DNA of 64,000 nt, from NCBI GenBank assembly GCA_963808315.1, contig CAWEFK010000001.1, positions 124,001 to 188,000 of the forward strand, given 5' to 3'. Shown here piece by piece: positions 1 through 8,602 of this stretch. The notes under the pieces were generated by a model, which was not told where the DNA came from, did not search any database, and saw only the letters and a list, made by a program, of their open reading frames with translations. Source of the DNA: Palsa-504 sp963808315. Its GTDB lineage: Bacteria > Actinomycetota > Actinomycetes > Streptosporangiales > Streptosporangiaceae. Made by a program: the position numbers and the translations under genes. How positions within the stretch are numbered: position 1 is the first letter of the stretch; the number at the start of each line of letters is the position of its first letter.

Positions 1-1
1 C

Positions 2-946
2 GATCTGGACAGGATGTTCGGATACCTCGCGGCCCGGGCCATACCCGGGGTGGAAACGGTGGACGGCGACCGCTACGCCCGGACGATCCAGCTGCCGAAC
101 GGCGCCGGGATCCTGACGCTCGGACCCTTTTTCCGGCCGCGTGACCCGGGTTACCTCGACTGTGAGCTCCAGCTCGAGGACCTACGGGACCTGACCGCCG
201 CGGTGCAGCGCTGCCGCCGCCTGCTCGACCTGGACGCGGATCCCGAGGCGGTCACCGCCAACCTGTCCGCTCATCCAGTGCTCGCGCCGCTGGCCCGGGC
301 GCATCCGGGACGGCGTTCGCCCGGCCATGTCGACGGCAACGAGCTGGCCCTGCGGGCCGTGCTCGGCCAGCAGGTCTCGGTCGCCGCCGCGCGGCGGCTG
401 GGGGCGCGGCTGGTGGCCGCCTACGGCAAGCCGCTCTCACGCCCCGACGGGACGCTGACGCACTGCTTCCCGGCGGCCGAGACCCTGGCGGCGGCCGACC
501 CGGCCACGCTGCCGATGCCGCGAGCGCGGGGCCGCGCGCTGACCGGGCTCGCCGCGACGCTCGCATCGGGCGATCTTTCCCTGGACCCCGGGGCCGAGCG
601 AGAACATACCGCGGCGCAGCTGCTCGCGCTGCCCGGCATCGGCCCGTGGACGGTGTCGTACATCCGGATGCGGGCGTTGTCCGACCCGGACGCGTTCCTG
701 CCCGCCGATGCCGGCGTGCTGGCCGCGCTCCGGCGGCTGGGCGCGGCGGCGGCCCGGGCCCGGGCTTCACGGGGGGCCGCGACGCTGGCCGAGAGCTGGC
801 GGCCGTGGCGCTCCTACGCCGTGCATCACCTGTGGGCCTGGCTCGAACAGGCCGGCCACGAAGAGGCCGGGCACGAACAGTCCGGCCACGAAGAGGCCGG
901 GCTCGAGGGGCCCGCGCCTGCCACTGAAGAGAAGGATCAGTCATGA
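2..946 (+). CDS. alkA: DNA-3-methyladenine glycosylase (AlkA / Ada-AlkA C-terminal part), 5' truncated by window edge
   Basis: Base-excision glycosylase that removes alkylated purines. The helix-hairpin-helix segment LPGIGPWTVSYIRMR is visible, followed by FLPADAG, whose Asp aligns with the catalytic Asp of E. coli AlkA; the WRPWRSYAVHHLW C-terminal helix of the family is also present. The reading frame is open upstream to base 2 (D-L-D-R before the first Met at 14), and the first visible residues (MFGYLAARAIPGVE) match the start of the AlkA domain in actinobacterial Ada-AlkA fusions, so an Ada/AraC-like N-terminus probably lies outside the window. The tail carries a degenerate AGHEE repeat. 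It overlaps ogt by 4 bp (ATGA), so the two are translationally coupled as an alkylation-damage operon. Confidence 0.9.
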   Translation, partial: DLDRMFGYLAARAIPGVETVDGDRYARTIQLPNGAGILTLGPFFRPRDPGYLDCELQLEDLRDLTAAVQRCRRLLDLDADPEAVTANLSAHPVLAPLARAHPGRRSPGHVDGNELALRAVLGQQVSVAAARRLGARLVAAYGKPLSRPDGTLTHCFPAAETLAAADPATLPMPRARGRALTGLAATLASGDLSLDPGAEREHTAAQLLALPGIGPWTVSYIRMRALSDPDAFLPADAGVLAALRRLGAAAARARASRGAATLAESWRPWRSYAVHHLWAWLEQAGHEEAGHEQSGHEEAGLEGPAPATEEKDQS

Positions 947-1473
947 CTGGGCCATTCACCACGCCGGATCCGGCCGCGCCGCCGCTGTCGCATATCGTCG
1001 ACTCCCCCATCGGCAGGCTGCTGCTGACCGGTGACGGGTACGCCCTGACCGGGCTCTACATGATCGACGCGTCCCGGCACGCCGACCGGTACCAGACCGG
1101 GTTCACGCCGAGCCCGGAGTCGTTCGGCGAAGTCACGGCGCAGCTCGAGGCGTACTTCGCCGGCGACCTCAAGGAGTTCACGCTGCCGCTGGCGCCGACC
1201 GGATCCCCGTTCCAGCTCGCGGTCTGGACGGAGCTGACCAAGATCCCGTACGGGAGCACGATCAGCTACGGGGACATCGCCCGGGCGCTCGGCAAGCGGC
1301 TGGTCGCGTCGAGGGCGGTGGGGCTGGCCAACGGGGCCAACCCGATCTCGGTCATCGTGCCGTGCCACCGGGTGATCGGCAGCGACGGCAGCCTCACCGG
1401 GTACGGCGGCGGCCTGGAACGCAAGGAGGCACTCCTCCGGCTGGAAGGCGCGGGCACCCCTACCTTGTGGTGA
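943..1473 (+). CDS. ogt: methylated-DNA--protein-cysteine methyltransferase
   Basis: Suicide alkyltransferase that moves the methyl group from O6-methylguanine onto its own cysteine. The active-site motif is VPCHRVIG with the acceptor Cys at about residue 141, and the following GSLTGYGGGLERKEALLRLEG is the standard C-terminal signature. At 176 residues it has normal length for the one-domain Ogt family. The ATG overlaps the alkA stop by 4 bp, so both DNA-alkylation repair enzymes are co-expressed. Intact in sequence. Confidence 0.95.
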   Translation: MTGPFTTPDPAAPPLSHIVDSPIGRLLLTGDGYALTGLYMIDASRHADRYQTGFTPSPESFGEVTAQLEAYFAGDLKEFTLPLAPTGSPFQLAVWTELTKIPYGSTISYGDIARALGKRLVASRAVGLANGANPISVIVPCHRVIGSDGSLTGYGGGLERKEALLRLEGAGTPTLW

Positions 1474-1503
1474 CGGCGACTCACCTCACGATTACTGGGT
1501 ACC

Positions 1504-2067
1504 GTGAGGCTTATGACCGCCCTGCTGCTGCTCGCCGTCGCGGTTGGCCTGGGCAACTTCGCCGCCTCGATCGGGATAGGCGTCAGCGGGGTCAGCGGCC
1601 GGACCAGGCTGCGGGTCGGAGTGGTGTTCGGCGTGTTCGAGGCGGGCATGCCGGTGGCCGGGCTCGCGCTGGGCCAGAGCCTGGCGGCCAGCCTCGGCCT
1701 GGCCGCGCGCTGGCTGAGCGCCGCCGCGCTGATCGCGATCGGCACGGTCAGCCTGGTGCAGACCTGGCGCAGCCGGGATCCCTCCGGCGAGCACGAACAG
1801 CCCGAGCGGTCGTGGCGGATGGGCCGGATCCTGGTCAGCGGGCTGGCGCTGAGCGGCGACAACCTCGCGGTCGGCTTCGTCCTGGGCGCCTACCACACCG
1901 GCCTGATCGAGGCCGCGATCGTGTTCGGCGTGATCAGCGTGGCCATGTCACTGGCGGGCTTGGAGCTCGGCGCGCGGATCGGCGCCGCGACCGGAGACCG
2001 GAGCGAGCTGGTCGCGGCGGCGCTGCTCATCGCGGTCGGCACCGCTATCGCGGCGGGTGCGTTCTAA
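1504..2067 (+). CDS. MntP-like putative manganese efflux pump
   Basis: Six-helix inner-membrane protein of about 187 residues with the internal two-fold repeat of the MntP (DUF204) family: FAASIGIGVSG in the first half and SGDNLAVGFVLGAY in the second, plus FGVFEAGMPVAGLALGQ, which matches FGAVETLTPLIGWGMG of E. coli MntP. The first-half Asp of MntP (MDAFAASIG) is replaced here (GNFAASIG), while the second-half Asp is kept, so cation specificity may differ. Start may be GTG 1504 or ATG 1513. It sits 30 bp downstream of ogt on the same strand and could belong to that operon. Confidence 0.75.
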   Translation: MRLMTALLLLAVAVGLGNFAASIGIGVSGVSGRTRLRVGVVFGVFEAGMPVAGLALGQSLAASLGLAARWLSAAALIAIGTVSLVQTWRSRDPSGEHEQPERSWRMGRILVSGLALSGDNLAVGFVLGAYHTGLIEAAIVFGVISVAMSLAGLELGARIGAATGDRSELVAAALLIAVGTAIAAGAF

Positions 2068-2119
2068 ACGCCGCGGATACACGATGGAACGAATGACGCA
2101 CGGGGTGCGTCAAAGCGGC

Positions 2120-2728
2120 ATGATGTCTCTACGCCATGTTCACGGAATCGTAGTAACGGGCCTGCTGTGCGCGGCGGTGGCTGGATGCGGCACCGAGGTG
2201 GCATCGGCTCCGGCCGCGGGACAGGTCGCAGCTTCGGTCTCGGCGTCATCTTCGGCTTCGGCGGTGGGGTGTGCCGCCGTCGGCGAGGCGACGACGGTTA
2301 CCATCCACCGGACCTCGAGCCTGGTCGAGCCGGCCCACGTCGGCACGTTCACGATGACGCAGCGCAAGCCGGCGCTGGTGCGCGCCCTGTTCGGTGACTT
2401 CTGCACGCTGGTCGCCCATCCGTTCCATGGGAACCGCCCGATGGACTGCCCGGCCGCGTTCGGCCTCGACTACTCGGGCACGTTCTACGCCGCCGGCCAG
2501 CGCAAGCTCGCCACGTTCGTCTACGGCGCCAGCGGATGCCAGACCGTGGCGATCACCGTCAACGCGACGGGCAAGAAGATGTCCACGCTGGTGGCCGGCT
2601 CGACAGCCGCTTTGGCGCCACACCTGGAGAACGATCTGGCCACAGCGCTTGGGCAGTCCAAGTCGGCGGTATTCGGCTCGGGGCCACAGATCAACCCAGG
2701 TGGACCGATGAAGTCGGCGACTAAGTAA
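2120..2728 (+). CDS. putative secreted lipoprotein
   Basis: No family recognised. A hydrophobic N-terminus (HGIVVTGLLCAAVAGCG) ends in a lipobox (AVAGC), so the mature protein should be a diacylglyceryl-anchored exported lipoprotein. The remaining roughly 180 residues are Ala/Ser/Thr/Val-rich with four or five Cys that could form disulfides outside the membrane. The frame is open back to 2057, but ATG 2120 or 2123 places the signal peptide properly. The 3' end overlaps the convergent DUF397 gene by 8 bp. Confidence 0.6.
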   Translation: MMSLRHVHGIVVTGLLCAAVAGCGTEVASAPAAGQVAASVSASSSASAVGCAAVGEATTVTIHRTSSLVEPAHVGTFTMTQRKPALVRALFGDFCTLVAHPFHGNRPMDCPAAFGLDYSGTFYAAGQRKLATFVYGASGCQTVAITVNATGKKMSTLVAGSTAALAPHLENDLATALGQSKSAVFGSGPQINPGGPMKSATK

Positions 2729-2972
2729 TCTGGGGCAGGTTGCCCGACTCGTCGAGGTCGAACTCGCCGTCCTTGACCCCGAGGACGAACGCTTCCCACT
2801 CCGCTTCGGTGAAATAGAGCTTGTCACCGTCGGGTTTGGCCGCGTCGTACATGACGTAGAGCTTGGCCTCATCGGCCTTGTGCGGCGCGGCCGAGGTGTC
2901 GGTGGTGACGTATACCTCCACCCGGCTGTCCTCAGTGTCACCCGCAAAAGGGCTGTCACCCGGTGTGTGCAT
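2721..2972 (-). CDS. DUF397 domain protein
   Basis: Acidic protein of 83 residues. The core VEVYVTTDTSAAPHK followed by KLYFTEAEWEAFVLGVKDGEFD matches the DUF397 pattern (VEVA ... V.VRDSK ... L.FT..EW.AF..GVK.GEFD). DUF397 proteins are abundant in filamentous actinobacteria and usually sit beside an XRE-type regulator with which they form a developmental or antibiotic-related switch; here no such partner is adjacent, so it is an orphan copy. It is convergent with and overlaps the lipoprotein gene by 8 bp. Confidence 0.75.
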   Translation of the reverse strand: MHTPGDSPFAGDTEDSRVEVYVTTDTSAAPHKADEAKLYVMYDAAKPDGDKLYFTEAEWEAFVLGVKDGEFDLDESGNLPQIT

Positions 2973-3031
2973 GGGCTCAGGCTACCGGTGCGGCCACCCT
3001 ACGTCACGCCAACCCGGATAAGGTCGTGGGC

Positions 3032-3568
3032 GTGCCCGACCGCCCGGAGTCAAACCCCGAGGCCAGCGTGACCCGCGCGGCCCGCGGGCGCTACTCGCCC
3101 GCCGACGAGGTGGCGTGGTACGCCACGCTGGCCACCATGTTCGGCGCCGCTGCGGCGTTGTTCACCAACCCGGCCGGGCGGATCCTGCTGGTCAAACCGA
3201 ACTACCGGGATCACTGGTCACTCCCGGGCGGGATGCTTGAACACGGTGAGCCGCCGCAGGCCGGCTGCCGGCGCGAGGTCGCGGAAGAGCTCGGCCTGCA
3301 GATGACCCCCCGGTCAGCTGCTTACCATCGACTGGCTGCCGCCGGACGGGGGCCGGCCGCGGCCCATCGTGCACTTCATCTTCGATGGCGGCGAACTCGC
3401 CGAGGACGTGCCGATCCGGCTGCAGGAGAAGAGCTCGATGAGTACCGGTTCGTCGAGGCCGGTGAGCTGGCCCGCTACCTGCCGCCGGTCATCGTCAGGC
3501 GGGTGACCGCGGCGCTGCGCAGCCGGGTCACGGGCGGGGCCGCCTACCTGCCGCAGGCAGCGCCGTGA
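3032..3568 (+). pseudogene. Nudix hydrolase with two compensating frameshifts
   Basis: Nudix hydrolases cleave nucleoside diphosphates linked to other moieties. The Nudix box is complete: GGMLEHGEPPQAGCRREV followed by AEELGL (G-x5-E-x7-REV-x-EE-x-G). Directly after it the frame is broken by one extra C in a six-C run (3306-3311) and restored by a missing base near 3428. Reading the shifted frame in between gives LLTIDWLPPDGG and IVHFIFDGGELAEDVPIRLQ, plainly the family's missing beta strands, before EELDEYRFVEAGEL resumes in the original frame. As written, about 39 core residues are scrambled. GTG 3032 and GTG 3069 (after GAGG) are both possible starts. The stop lies in a 20-bp tandem repeat. 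Confidence 0.75.
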
Positions 3569-3624
3569 CTAGAGCCGCGCCGCGGTGAGTAGAGCCGCGC
3601 CGCGGTGACTAGGGCCGCGCCGCG
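3565..3624. repeat. three tandem 20-bp GC-rich units
   Basis: Three consecutive copies of GTGACTAGAGCCGCGCCGCG (units 3565-3584, 3585-3604, 3605-3624, with one change each in units 2 and 3). The array begins on the Nudix stop codon and the last unit contains the stop of the convergent DUF2277 gene, so each gene ends inside a repeat unit. Confidence 0.9.
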
Positions 3625-3827
3625 GTCCTGACCTCCAGCTGGCCGAGCAGCGCGGCGGTAGCGGCCGCGACGGCGTCGACCGCGTGGCTGAACGCCTCGG
3701 CGTTGTGCCCGGCCGGCGTGCGGAAACCGCTGATCTTCCGCACGTACTGCAGCGCGGCGGCGCGGATATCGTCGTCGGTGACTTGCTCGGCGTAGGGGGG
3801 GCGAAGGGTCTTGATGCTGCGGCACAT
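3609..3827 (-). CDS. DUF2277 family protein
   Basis: Small cytoplasmic protein of 72 residues when started at the ATG giving MCRSIKTLRPP, the usual DUF2277 N-terminus; the frame is open to 3845 but the upstream six residues are not family-like. The conserved core DDDIRAAALQYVRKISGF and the Ala-rich C-terminal helix AVDAVAAATAALLGQL are present. Function is unknown. It follows dapB on the minus strand (25 bp after the dapB end), so may share its transcript. Confidence 0.85.
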   Translation of the reverse strand: MCRSIKTLRPPYAEQVTDDDIRAAALQYVRKISGFRTPAGHNAEAFSHAVDAVAAATAALLGQLEVRTAARP

Positions 3828-3852
3828 GGCTATAACCGTACCCAAAGGGTGG

Positions 3853-4626
3853 TTACTCCAGCCCGAGCAGCCCCTCCAGGCCTACGGTAAGGCCGACCGG
3901 CAGAGAGCCGATCCGCCGGAGCGCGAGCAAGACGCCCGGCATGAACGACGTCCGGTCCAGCGAATCGTGCCTGATCGTCAGCGTTTCCCCGTTCCCGCCG
4001 AACAGCACCTCCTGATGCGCCACCAGCCCGGCGACCCGCACCGAATGCACATGCACGCCGTCGACAACGGCACCTCGCGCCCCGGGCCGGGCCGACGCGG
4101 TGGCGTCGGGCGGAGCGCCTAGGCCGGCCGCGGCCCGTTCCGCGCCGATCAGCGACGCGGTCCGCAGCGCCGTGCCCGACGGGGCGTCCGCCTTGGCCGC
4201 GTGGTGCAACTCGATGACCTCGGCGGAATCGAAGAACCTGGCCGCCTGCGCGGCGAAGCGCATCATCAAGATGGCGCCGACGGAAAAGTTCGGCACGACC
4301 AGGACCCGGGTGTCCGGATGCTCGGTCAGCCAGCCGCGGATCTCCTCCAGCCGGTCCTCGGCGAATCCCGACGTCCCGACCACCACGTCAAGTTCGTGCT
4401 CGATGCACCAGCGCAGGTTCTCCATGACCACGCCAGGATGAGTGAAGTCGACGATCACGTCGCATCCGGTCAGCGCGTCCAGGTTGTCGCCCTGATCAAC
4501 CTCGGCCGCGACCTCCAGGCCTGCGGCCTCCACGTCTGTGGCCTCGAGGTGTGCGGCCTCCCCCACCACCCGGACGACCTCACGCCCCATCCGCCCCCGC
4601 GCCCCCAGCACCCCAACCTTGGCCAT
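3853..4626 (-). CDS. dapB: 4-hydroxy-tetrahydrodipicolinate reductase
   Basis: Second committed enzyme of the lysine/diaminopimelate pathway, reducing hydroxy-tetrahydrodipicolinate with NAD(P)H. The N-terminal nucleotide-binding motif GVLGARGRMG is followed by the substrate loop ELHHAAKADAPSGTA with catalytic His141/His142 and Lys145. Length 257 is normal. It lies on the minus strand downstream of the M16 peptidase and pnp, the order seen in many actinobacteria (rpsO-pnp-M16-dapB). A strong 48-bp palindrome separates it from the peptidase gene. Confidence 0.97.
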   Translation of the reverse strand: MAKVGVLGARGRMGREVVRVVGEAAHLEATDVEAAGLEVAAEVDQGDNLDALTGCDVIVDFTHPGVVMENLRWCIEHELDVVVGTSGFAEDRLEEIRGWLTEHPDTRVLVVPNFSVGAILMMRFAAQAARFFDSAEVIELHHAAKADAPSGTALRTASLIGAERAAAGLGAPPDATASARPGARGAVVDGVHVHSVRVAGLVAHQEVLFGGNGETLTIRHDSLDRTSFMPGVLLALRRIGSLPVGLTVGLEGLLGLE

Positions 4627-4650
4627 CGCTGTCCTCCGGACTACTCAAAT

Positions 4651-4698
4651 GATCGTGGATCGTTACCCCCGCTATGACGGGGGTAACGATCCACGATC
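4651..4698. repeat. perfect 48-bp palindromic element, copy 1
   Basis: Two 21-bp arms (4651-4671 and 4678-4698) are exact reverse complements around the six-base loop CTATGA. A diverged copy with the same arm length, same loop and the same 13-bp end ACGATCCACGATC lies at 58367-58414. It could act as a bidirectional terminator or mRNA stabiliser between the M16 peptidase gene and dapB, but the recurrence at an unrelated intergenic site suggests a REP-like dispersed repeat. Confidence 0.9.
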
Positions 4699-4705
4699 GT
4701 GCGGC

Positions 4706-5998
4706 TCAGAGCTGGAACGCGGTGGCGTCGTCGAAGGGGCCGACGACGGCCAGGGCTTTGGGGCGGGTGAGGATTTCCGCGGCGATCGCGCGGATGTCGT
4801 CGTGAGTGACGGCGTCGATGGCGGCGAGCACCTCGTCGACCGGCTCCAGCCGGGGGTAAACCAGCTCGGACTTGCCCAGGCGGCTCATCCGCGAGGACGG
4901 GTCTTCCAGGCTGAGCACGATCGAGCCGCGCACCTGGCCCTTACCGCGCTCAAGCTCGGCGTCGGTCAGGCCGCCTTCGACCAGCCGGGTGATCTCCTCG
5001 GCGCAGATAGCCAGCACATCGTCGGCCTTCGACGGCAGGCAGCCGACGTAGATCCCCCACATGCCCGTGTCGGCGTGCTGCCCGGAGAAGCTGTACACCG
5101 AGTACGCCAGGCCACGCTTCTCCCGCACCTCCTGGAACAGCCGGGAGGACATGCCGCCGCCGAACGCCGCGTTGAGCACCCCGAGCGCGAACCTGCGCTC
5201 ATCGGTCCTGGCCAGCGCCTCACAGCCGAGCACCAGGTTGGCCTGCTCGATGCCGCGAGAGATCAGCGTGGTGCCCACCCCCGCGACTCCGGCCTGACCA
5301 TGCTGCCGGTCCCCGGTCAGCCGGGGTGGAGCAGGATCGGCCGGCCGGCCCAGGACCGGGCCGAACGCCTCGGCGACCAGCCCGGTCACCGTGTCGTGGT
5401 CGAGGTTGCCCGCCGCGGCCACGACCAGGTGCTCAGGGGTGTACCTGGCCTGGTAGTGCTCGAAGATCTGCTCCCTGGTGATCCGTTTGATCGAATCCGC
5501 GGTGCCCAGGATCGGCCGGCCCAGCGGCGTGTCGCCGAACAGCTTGGCGGTGAACGCCTCGTGCACGGTGTCCGAGGGATCGTCCTCGTTCATCGCGATC
5601 TCTTCGAGCACCACGTTGCGCTCGGCGTCCACGTCCTTCGGCGTGATCAGCGAACTGGTCACCATGTCGGACAGGACGTCCACGGCCAGCGGCAAGTCCG
5701 CGTCGAGCACCCGGGCGTAGTAGCACGTGTACTCCTTGCTGGTGAACGCGTTCATCTCACCGCCGACCGCGTCCATCTCCGAGGAGATCTCCAGCGCGGT
5801 GCGCCGCCCGGTGCCCTTGAACAGCAGGTGCTCCAGGTAGTGCGTCGCGCCCTCGTGCGCGGCATCCTCATCGCGGGAGCCGATGCCGACCCAGATGCCG
5901 AGCGCGACCGAGCGGACGGCGGGCAGGAACTCGGTAACGACCCGCAGCCCGCCATCCAGGACGGTGCGGCTGACACCTTCAGACCGTTCGGTGGCCAT
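4706..5998 (-). CDS. M16 family zinc metallopeptidase (processing-peptidase-like)
   Basis: Inverzincin-type peptidase of 430 residues. The inverted zinc motif HYLEH (His53, Glu56, His57) and the downstream third ligand region VVLEEIAMNEDDPSD are intact, so it should be the active (beta-type) subunit. Two M16 halves are visible, the second with YSVYSFSGQHADTGMWGIYVG. The ATG at 5998 starts immediately after the pnp stop codon (5999-6001), giving tight coupling to pnp, a conserved actinobacterial arrangement. The substrate is not known. Confidence 0.92.
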   Translation of the reverse strand: MATERSEGVSRTVLDGGLRVVTEFLPAVRSVALGIWVGIGSRDEDAAHEGATHYLEHLLFKGTGRRTALEISSEMDAVGGEMNAFTSKEYTCYYARVLDADLPLAVDVLSDMVTSSLITPKDVDAERNVVLEEIAMNEDDPSDTVHEAFTAKLFGDTPLGRPILGTADSIKRITREQIFEHYQARYTPEHLVVAAAGNLDHDTVTGLVAEAFGPVLGRPADPAPPRLTGDRQHGQAGVAGVGTTLISRGIEQANLVLGCEALARTDERRFALGVLNAAFGGGMSSRLFQEVREKRGLAYSVYSFSGQHADTGMWGIYVGCLPSKADDVLAICAEEITRLVEGGLTDAELERGKGQVRGSIVLSLEDPSSRMSRLGKSELVYPRLEPVDEVLAAIDAVTHDDIRAIAAEILTRPKALAVVGPFDDATAFQL

Positions 5999-8335
5999 CT
6001 AGGCGTGGTGCCCGCGGGTACGGTGCCTGGTCCGGCGACTTCCGTCCGGGCCGTCGCGATCGCCGCCCCGGTCACCGCCGTGGTCACGATCACCGGTCCT
6101 GGCCCCTCCGGCCGGACGCTCGCTGCCGCCGCCGAGGTCTTCCCCGGCCGCTTCGCGCTCGACCACCTCGACGGGAACGAGCGACAGCTTGCCCCGGTCG
6201 TCGATCTCGCGGATCTCGACCTGGATCTTGTCGCCGATGTGCACGACCTCGTCGATGTTCTCGATCCGCCTGCCGCCGTGCAGCTTGCGGATCTGGGTGA
6301 TGTGCAGCAGGCCGTCCTTGCCCGGCAGCAGCGACACGAACGCGCCGAACGTGGTGGTCTTCACCACCGTGCCGAGGAACCGCTCGCCGACCTCGGGCAT
6401 GTGCGGGTTGGCGATCGCGTTGATCGTGGCCCGGGCTGCCTCGGCCGACGTCCCGTCGGTGGCGCCGATGTAGATCGTGCCGTCGTCCTCGATCGTGATC
6501 TCGGCGCCCGTGTCGTCCTGGATCGAGTTGATCATCTTGCCCTTCGGCCCGATGACCTCGCCGATCTTGTCCACCGGGACCTTGATCGTGATGATCCGCG
6601 GGGCGTAGACGGACATCTCGCCCGCCTCGGTGATGGCGCCGCGCATGACCTCGAGGATCGTCATCCTGGCCCCGCGAGCCTGCTTCAGCGCGGCCGCGAG
6701 GACGGAGGCGGGGATGCCGTCGAGCTTGGTGTCGAGCTGCAGCGCGGTGATGACCTGCTCGGTGCCTGCCACCTTGAAGTCCATGTCGCCAAACGCGTCC
6801 TCGGCACCCAGGATGTCGGTGAGCGTGACGTACTGCCCGCCCTCGTGGATCAGGCCCATGGCCACGCCGGACACCATGTCCTTCAGCGGTACGCCCGCGT
6901 CAAGCAGCGACATCGTCGAGGCGCAGACCGAGCCCATCGAGGTCGACCCGTTGGAGCCGAGCGCCTCGGACACCTGCCGGATGGCGTAGGGGAACTCCTC
7001 CCGCGTCGGCAGCACCGGAAGCAGGGCCCGCTCGGCCAGCGCGCCGTGACCGATCTCGCGGCGCTTCGGCGAGCCGACCCGGCCGGTCTCACCGGTCGAG
7101 TACGGCGGGAAGTTGTAGTTGTGCATGTAGCGCTTGGTGCGATCGGGGTTGAGCGTGTCGATCATCTGCTCCATCCGGAGCATGTTCAGCGTGGTCACGC
7201 CCAGGATCTGGGTCTCGCCGCGCTCGAACAGGGCCGACCCGTGCACCCGGGGCAGCACGTGTGTCTGGGCGGACAACGGCCGGATGTCGGTCAGGCCACG
7301 GCCGTCGATGCGGAGCCCCTCGGAGATGATCCGCTCCCGGACCAGCTTCTTGGTCAGCGACCGGAACGCGGCGCTGATCTCCTTCTCCCGGCCTTCGAAC
7401 TGCTCGGCGAGCTTCTCCTTGGCCAGCGCCTTGACCCGGTCAGTCTCGGCCTCGCGCTCGTGCTTGCCGGCGATCGTGAGGACCTGCTTGAGCTCGTCGG
7501 AAACCTCCCGCGCGACCGCCTCGAACACGTCCTCGCCGTAGTCGAGGAACACCGGGTACTCGGCCGAGGTGGTGTTGCCAACCTGGTCGGCCAGCCGCTG
7601 CTGCGCCTCGATCAGCACGCGGAGGAACGGCTTGGCCGCCTCGAGGCCCTCGGCCACCGTGTCCTCGGTCGGTGCCACGGCGCCGCTGGCGGAGTCGGCG
7701 ACAAGCTTGAGCGTCTGCGGGGTGGACTCGGCCTCGACCATCATGATGGCCACTTCGCCGTCCGGAAGCATCCGGCCCGCGACCACCATGTCGAAGGTGG
7801 CCTGCTCCAGCTGCTCGTGGGTGGGGAACCCGACCCACTGGCCCTTGATCAGCGCGACCCGGACCCCGCCAATGGGGCCGGAGAACGGCAGGCCCGCGAT
7901 CTGGGTCGACATGGACGCGGCGTTGATCGCCACGACGTCGTACAGGTGCTGCGGGTCGAGCGCGAGGATGGTCTCGACGATCTGGATCTCGTTGCGCAGG
8001 CCCTTGACGAAGGACGGGCGCAGCGGCCGGTCGATCAGGCGGCAGGTGAGGATCGCGTCCTCGGACGGACGGCCCTCCCGGCGGAAGAACGAGCCGGGAA
8101 TCCGGCCTATCGCGTACATCCGCTCTTCCACGTCCACGGTGAGCGGGAAGAAGTCCAAGTTGTCTTTCGGCTGCTTGGACGCCGTGGTGGCGGAAAGCAC
8201 CACGGTCTCGCCATCGAGAGTTACCAGCGCTGAGCCAGCCGCCTGTTGGGCCAGACGGCCCGTCTCGAACGTAATTGTATGAACGCCAAATTCGCCGTTA
8301 TCAATGACGGCTTCGGCACTTTGAGCACCCTCCAC
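5999..8335 (-). CDS. pnp: polyribonucleotide nucleotidyltransferase (PNPase)
   Basis: 3'-5' phosphorolytic exoribonuclease and polymerase of RNA turnover. Two RNase PH-like domains, an alpha-helical linker, a KH domain (IKVPVDKIGEVIGPKGKMIN) and a C-terminal S1 domain (GERFLGTVVKTTTFGAFVS) are all present. The frame is open to 8371, but a perfect AAGGAGGT (8350-8343) sits 7 nt before GTG 8335, giving the family-like start V-EGAQSAEAVIDNG and about 778 residues. The tail after S1 is Gly/Arg/Asp-rich. Intact, and upstream of the coupled M16 gene; rpsO precedes it as in most bacteria. Confidence 0.97.
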   Translation of the reverse strand: MEGAQSAEAVIDNGEFGVHTITFETGRLAQQAAGSALVTLDGETVVLSATTASKQPKDNLDFFPLTVDVEERMYAIGRIPGSFFRREGRPSEDAILTCRLIDRPLRPSFVKGLRNEIQIVETILALDPQHLYDVVAINAASMSTQIAGLPFSGPIGGVRVALIKGQWVGFPTHEQLEQATFDMVVAGRMLPDGEVAIMMVEAESTPQTLKLVADSASGAVAPTEDTVAEGLEAAKPFLRVLIEAQQRLADQVGNTTSAEYPVFLDYGEDVFEAVAREVSDELKQVLTIAGKHEREAETDRVKALAKEKLAEQFEGREKEISAAFRSLTKKLVRERIISEGLRIDGRGLTDIRPLSAQTHVLPRVHGSALFERGETQILGVTTLNMLRMEQMIDTLNPDRTKRYMHNYNFPPYSTGETGRVGSPKRREIGHGALAERALLPVLPTREEFPYAIRQVSEALGSNGSTSMGSVCASTMSLLDAGVPLKDMVSGVAMGLIHEGGQYVTLTDILGAEDAFGDMDFKVAGTEQVITALQLDTKLDGIPASVLAAALKQARGARMTILEVMRGAITEAGEMSVYAPRIITIKVPVDKIGEVIGPKGKMINSIQDDTGAEITIEDDGTIYIGATDGTSAEAARATINAIANPHMPEVGERFLGTVVKTTTFGAFVSLLPGKDGLLHITQIRKLHGGRRIENIDEVVHIGDKIQVEIREIDDRGKLSLVPVEVVEREAAGEDLGGGSERPAGGARTGDRDHGGDRGGDRDGPDGSRRTRHRTRGHHA

Positions 8336-8342
8336 GGGTGAG

Positions 8343-8350
8343 ACCTCCTT
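8343..8350 (-). promoter_or_regulatory. ribosome binding site that fixes the pnp start
   Basis: On the minus strand AAGGAGGT lies 7 nt before GTG 8335. It falls inside the longer open frame, which shows the 12 upstream codons are leader and not protein. Confidence 0.85.
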
Positions 8351-8578
8351 GCGGTAGATCCCGCCACCCACCCGCCGCCTTGCCGCTTGTGGCCTGGCTC
8401 GCCTGCAGTGCTTTCCTAAGCAAGGCAGCCGGCCGGTCTTCGATCGAAGTTCTCGGGTTTTGCTGGGTATCCAGGCCTAACCTGGGGGTACGCCGACCCG
8501 GGAACCACTACCGAGGACCGGCCCTGGCGCTCGGGGCCGGGGGCTACGGGATGTCAGTTTTGTATTCAGTTATTCCTG

Positions 8579-8597
8579 GCGGTCCCGTCAGGACCGC
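8579..8597 (-). terminator. short GC hairpin just downstream of rpsO
   Basis: GCGGTCC (8579-8585) and GGACCGC (8591-8597) form a 7-bp stem with a 5-nt loop beginning six bases after the rpsO stop. No U-run follows, so it may be a weak terminator, an RNA 3' stabiliser or an RNase III-type processing site between rpsO and pnp. Confidence 0.5.
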
Positions 8598-8602
8598 GCG
8601 CT

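Noticed and set aside
4538..8233. A 1231-codon open frame on the plus strand
   Set aside because: It is the antisense shadow of dapB, the M16 gene and pnp in GC-rich DNA; its translation is Arg/His/Asp/Leu-rich with no domains.
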